Shown: positions 5,284 to 7,680 of the stretch, one piece after another
Layout of the letters: every line of letters begins with the position of its first letter
How positions within the stretch are numbered: the stretch's first letter is position 1
Assembly (NCBI GenBank): GCA_001803705.1
Contig: MHDY01000186.1
Location: forward strand, 1,640-9,319
Direction: 5' to 3'
Source of the DNA: Nitrospirae bacterium GWC2_56_14
Lineage (GTDB): Bacteria > Nitrospirota > UBA9217
Length of the DNA stretch: 7,680 nucleotides
The notes under the pieces: generated by a model
Told to the model about the DNA's origin: nothing
The model's database searches: none
What the model saw: only the letters and a program-made list of their open reading frames with translations
Position numbers and translations under genes: made by a program

Positions 5284-5490
5284 AAAGAGGGGGTGGTCAT
5301 CAAGAAAAAAGCGGAAGAAGGATAGTGCGGTAGGGTAATACATACGATCAAACCGGGAACAAGAAGCGGAAGGGGGTGCGAATCCCCAGCTGTCGCGCAA
5401 CTGTGATGGAAACGAAAGCCGAGCACGCCACTGTCTTTTGTATCAGATGGGAAGGCCGGTGAGTAGGATGTCCTAAGCCAGGAGACCTCT
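5284..5490 (+). promoter_or_regulatory. Cobalamin riboswitch (B12 element) controlling btuB
   Basis: Conserved elements appear in the right order: GGGAAC and GGGGGTGCGAATCCCC, then CGCAACTGTGAT, then GCCACTG (5427-5433), GGGAAGG (5449-5455), and the B12 box AAGCCAGGAGACCT (5475-5488). AGAGG at 5286-5290 can pair with CCTCT at 5486-5490 as closing stem P1. Binding of adenosyl- or methylcobalamin by this RNA normally represses the gene downstream. I see no intrinsic terminator between the aptamer and the btuB start, so control of translation is more likely. The ribosome site AAGGAG (5511-5516) can form only a weak pairing with CTCT at the aptamer's 3' end. A TATAAA at 5253-5258 could be a -10 box, but I see no good -35. 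Confidence 0.95.
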
Positions 5491-5526
5491 CGTTCCCACA
5501 ACCTCGAAAGAAGGAGAATCAATATA

Positions 5527-7404
5527 ATGAAGAAGTTTGTGGTCATGGTGTTTGCGGGAATGTTGTCTGTTGCATGGTCCATGGTAGTTTTCGCCGGGGA
5601 GCCGGAGGTGACCTTGAAGGAGATCGTGGTCACGGCGACGAAGACCGAGAAAAGTCCCCAGGATGTAACGCAGTCGGTCACGGTCATCACCGCCGACGAG
5701 ATCAGGAAGTCCGGCGCATCGAATGCGGCGGAGGCGGTACGGTCGGCAGTTGCGGTGATGCCGCTTGAGTACGGCCCTCGTGGCGCACTCAGTCAACTGA
5801 GCCTGCGGGGCTCTTCATCGGCGCAGGTGCTCGTACTTCTTGATGGCAAACGGCTGAACTCTCCCCGCACCGGCGGGTTTAGTATGACAGACCTGCCGGT
5901 TACCCTGGACGAAATTGACCGGATCGAGATCGTGCGCGGACCGTCTTCGGCCCTTTATGGTGCGGACGCGGTGGGCGGTGTGGTGCATATTATAACGAAG
6001 AGACCTGACCAAGGCCGGACGAACGTGAAGGGGACCGTCGGCAGCCATGGGTTTGATTCCATCTCGGCAGGCAACTCCGGGAAAATTGACAACTGGTTTT
6101 ATGCCCTTAACGCGGGAAGAGAAACCTCGGACGGCTATCGTCAGAACAGCGATCTGGATCAGTGGACCGCAGGCGGAAAGATCGGATATGAAATAGCGGA
6201 GCACTCTTCGCTCGAACTTACCATGAATTCCATTGATAAGGAAAACGGTGTGCCCGGTTCAACGCAGTATTCTTCTCCCCGCGCGAGACAGGGGACGAAA
6301 GGCATCGTTGCCGGGCTCGGCTACCGTGTGGAGGTTTCCAAGGAACTCGGCCTGAAGTTGAACACCTTTTACAATGGTGAAAAAGTCGCCTATACGAACC
6401 CCGACGCTTTTCCGCCGGACGACACCCGGCAAAAAAGCGTTTCCACCGGCGGTGATCTTCAAGTGAACTGGCTTGCCAATTCCTGGAATCTGATAACGGC
6501 CGGTGTGGAAGCTAAAGGGGACCGGATGGCGAGTTCGGCAGCGGGTGACCATGCTGCCAGGCTCTCGGCAGGTTATTTCCAGGACGAGATCAGCGCGGGA
6601 GAATCTTTTCTCCTTATTGTGGGGGGCAGGTACGACAATCATTCGATCTATGGCGATAAGTTCAGCCCAAAAACGAGCGCGCGGTATCTCTTTGCGCACA
6701 CGGGTACGATCATCCGGGCCTCCGCCGGCAGGAGCTTCCGGGCGCCCACCTTTTACGACCTGTATTGGCCGTACAGCAGCTCCACGTTTTTCGGCACAAC
6801 CTATATCACCGACGGCAATCCTGATCTTAAGCCTGAAAAAGCAGTGGAATACGAGGGAAGCGTTGAACAGCCTTTTGGGACGGTCAGCACGGTCAGCGTG
6901 CGCGGTTTTGAACGGCGAGTGGAAAATCTGATCGATTGGGTGGAAAGCCAGCCTACGCCGACGACTTTTATGTATACCCCGAAGAACATCGGCAAAGCTC
7001 GCATCAGGGGCGGCGAGGCCGAAGCAAGGCTCAGGGTTGCCGAGACGGTCGCGTTTGCGGTCAGCTACACGTACATGAATCCGGTTGATACAACGACCGG
7101 TACAAAGATCTATTATACGATCCCCAAGACCCAGCTGAAGGGCTCAGCGAATCTTACGCTGTTCGCGAAGACGAATGTATATGTAGAGGGGCGCATGGTT
7201 GATAACTATGTAAAACCGGGCGAAGCGCGGTGGAAATACGCGGTTATGGACAGCAAGATCACGCAAGCGATATCGATCTCATCCGGGGTCAACGGCGAAG
7301 TATTCATCGGTATGAACAATGTGTTTGACCGAAAATACGAAACAGTCAGATACTATCCAATGCCGCCCCGTGAGATTTACGGGGGAGTTACCGTTCAGTT
7401 CTAG
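5527..7404 (+). CDS. btuB: TonB-dependent outer-membrane cobamide receptor (BtuB)
   Basis: The 625-residue product is close in length to E. coli BtuB (614). A signal peptide ends near Ala23 (VVFA, then GEPEV). The TonB box is about residues 31-38 (KEIVVTAT), as in BtuB-type receptors. The plug domain follows, with LSLRGSSSAQVLVLLDGKRLN and the signature IEIVRGPSSALYGADAVGG at about 133-151. The rest is a 22-strand-type barrel with the conserved FRAPTFYDLYWP, NPDLKPEKAVEYE and a C-terminal block NVFDRKYETVRYYPMPPREIYGG ending in Phe625, the usual barrel-assembly signal. The start at ATG 5527 has AAGGAG 10 nt upstream. The cobalamin riboswitch directly in front makes B12 the substrate rather than iron. 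A TonB-like gene follows and the ABC importer precedes, which completes the uptake route. Confidence 0.95.
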   Translation: MKKFVVMVFAGMLSVAWSMVVFAGEPEVTLKEIVVTATKTEKSPQDVTQSVTVITADEIRKSGASNAAEAVRSAVAVMPLEYGPRGALSQLSLRGSSSAQVLVLLDGKRLNSPRTGGFSMTDLPVTLDEIDRIEIVRGPSSALYGADAVGGVVHIITKRPDQGRTNVKGTVGSHGFDSISAGNSGKIDNWFYALNAGRETSDGYRQNSDLDQWTAGGKIGYEIAEHSSLELTMNSIDKENGVPGSTQYSSPRARQGTKGIVAGLGYRVEVSKELGLKLNTFYNGEKVAYTNPDAFPPDDTRQKSVSTGGDLQVNWLANSWNLITAGVEAKGDRMASSAAGDHAARLSAGYFQDEISAGESFLLIVGGRYDNHSIYGDKFSPKTSARYLFAHTGTIIRASAGRSFRAPTFYDLYWPYSSSTFFGTTYITDGNPDLKPEKAVEYEGSVEQPFGTVSTVSVRGFERRVENLIDWVESQPTPTTFMYTPKNIGKARIRGGEAEARLRVAETVAFAVSYTYMNPVDTTTGTKIYYTIPKTQLKGSANLTLFAKTNVYVEGRMVDNYVKPGEARWKYAVMDSKITQAISISSGVNGEVFIGMNNVFDRKYETVRYYPMPPREIYGGVTVQF

Positions 7405-7485
7405 CAACTTCAGTGAAGTCTGGAATCGGGAGTCGGGGGTCAGGATCTGCAAAATAAAGATTCTCTTCCGGCTCCTGAATCCTGA
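7405..7485. repeat. Degenerate repeat-like spacer after btuB
   Basis: The 81-bp gap holds a run of imperfect GGAGTC/GGGGTC/CAGGA units (about 7419-7445). It is followed by TCCTGAATCCTGAATG, and TCAGGAT can pair with ATCCTGA. It resembles eroded copies of dispersed CAGGAGT-type repeats. I see no convincing terminator, promoter or strong ribosome site, so btuB and the next gene may be cotranscribed. Confidence 0.35.
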
Positions 7486-7494
7486 ATGAATTAT

Positions 7495-7680
7495 ATGACA
7501 TTCCAACGATCACTCTACCTGTCCGTGTTTGTCCATATCCTGCTTTTAGGCAGCGCCATCGCTGTTGCGGGGTATGGAGGGGGCATGGTGCGGTCCCCGC
7601 AAGGCCATATCCTGGTATCCCTTGTCGATCTCGGCAGCGGACAGGATGCCGGGACTTCCCGCAGCGTTTTACGGCAGCGG
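7495..7680 (+). CDS. Probable TonB-like energy transducer, N-terminal fragment
   Basis: Sixty-two codons are open to the right edge and the gene continues beyond it. The N-terminus reads MTFQRSLYLSVFVHILLLG, then SAIAVAGYGGG: a short basic-polar start and one hydrophobic segment (about residues 7-27). A SLVDL motif and a Gly/Ser/Arg-rich stretch follow. A single N-terminal anchor containing a Ser/His pattern (LSVFVHILLL), with the rest in the periplasm, is how TonB proteins begin. TonB, with ExbB and ExbD, transmits proton-motive force to receptors such as BtuB, and a dedicated copy next to its receptor is common. ATG 7486 is an alternative in-frame start; neither has a strong Shine-Dalgarno. 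Only the TonB anchor can be judged here; the diagnostic Pro-rich linker and C-terminal domain are outside the window. Confidence 0.55.
   Translation, partial: MTFQRSLYLSVFVHILLLGSAIAVAGYGGGMVRSPQGHILVSLVDLGSGQDAGTSRSVLRQR

Noticed and set aside
5214..5796. Two - strand open frames across the riboswitch and the start of btuB
   Set aside because: They overlap a well-formed cobalamin riboswitch and the btuB signal and plug region. No domain is recognisable.

Overview
The window is a cobamide (vitamin B12) acquisition locus from a Gram-negative bacterium, with all genes on the + strand. It needs an outer membrane, because it carries a TonB-dependent receptor and the start of a TonB-like protein. 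An anaerobic Desulfobacterota- or Nitrospirota-type organism is my best guess. The grounds are the short-type ThiC-family enzyme, the PP-loop protein beside B12 genes, and dispersed palindromes of kinds I associate with those groups. This is an inference; there is no rRNA or other taxonomic marker.

Layout. Positions 3-581 hold the C-terminal part of a ThiC-family enzyme, either thiamin ThiC or the B12 lower-ligand enzyme BzaF, followed by a likely intrinsic terminator at 595-626. Next come two diverged BtuF-like periplasmic binding proteins (660-1577 and 1798-2712), separated by a 220-bp gap filled with hairpin-forming repeat DNA. The second btuF overlaps btuC (2700-3665), which overlaps btuD (3649-4425), so these three form a tightly coupled ABC importer. 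A second hairpin-repeat gap (4426-4624) leads to a DUF71/COG2102 PP-loop ATPase (4625-5266), of the family that gave Dph6 in archaea and eukaryotes and has a predicted B12-salvage branch in bacteria. A cobalamin riboswitch (about 5284-5490) precedes btuB (5527-7404), and the window ends in the first 62 codons of a probable TonB-like energy transducer (from 7495).

How it works together. BtuB brings corrinoid across the outer membrane using energy delivered by TonB. One or both BtuF proteins bind it in the periplasm and BtuCD pumps it inward. The DUF71 protein plausibly remodels or re-amidates incomplete or foreign corrinoids. If the first gene is BzaF, the same neighbourhood would also supply the lower-ligand base. 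Only btuB shows a visible riboswitch.

The points most worth a second look are the DUF71 protein in this context, the BzaF-versus-ThiC question, and a GC-rich palindromic repeat that sits in frame inside the second btuF. Several unrelated repeat types also occupy the gaps of this one locus.
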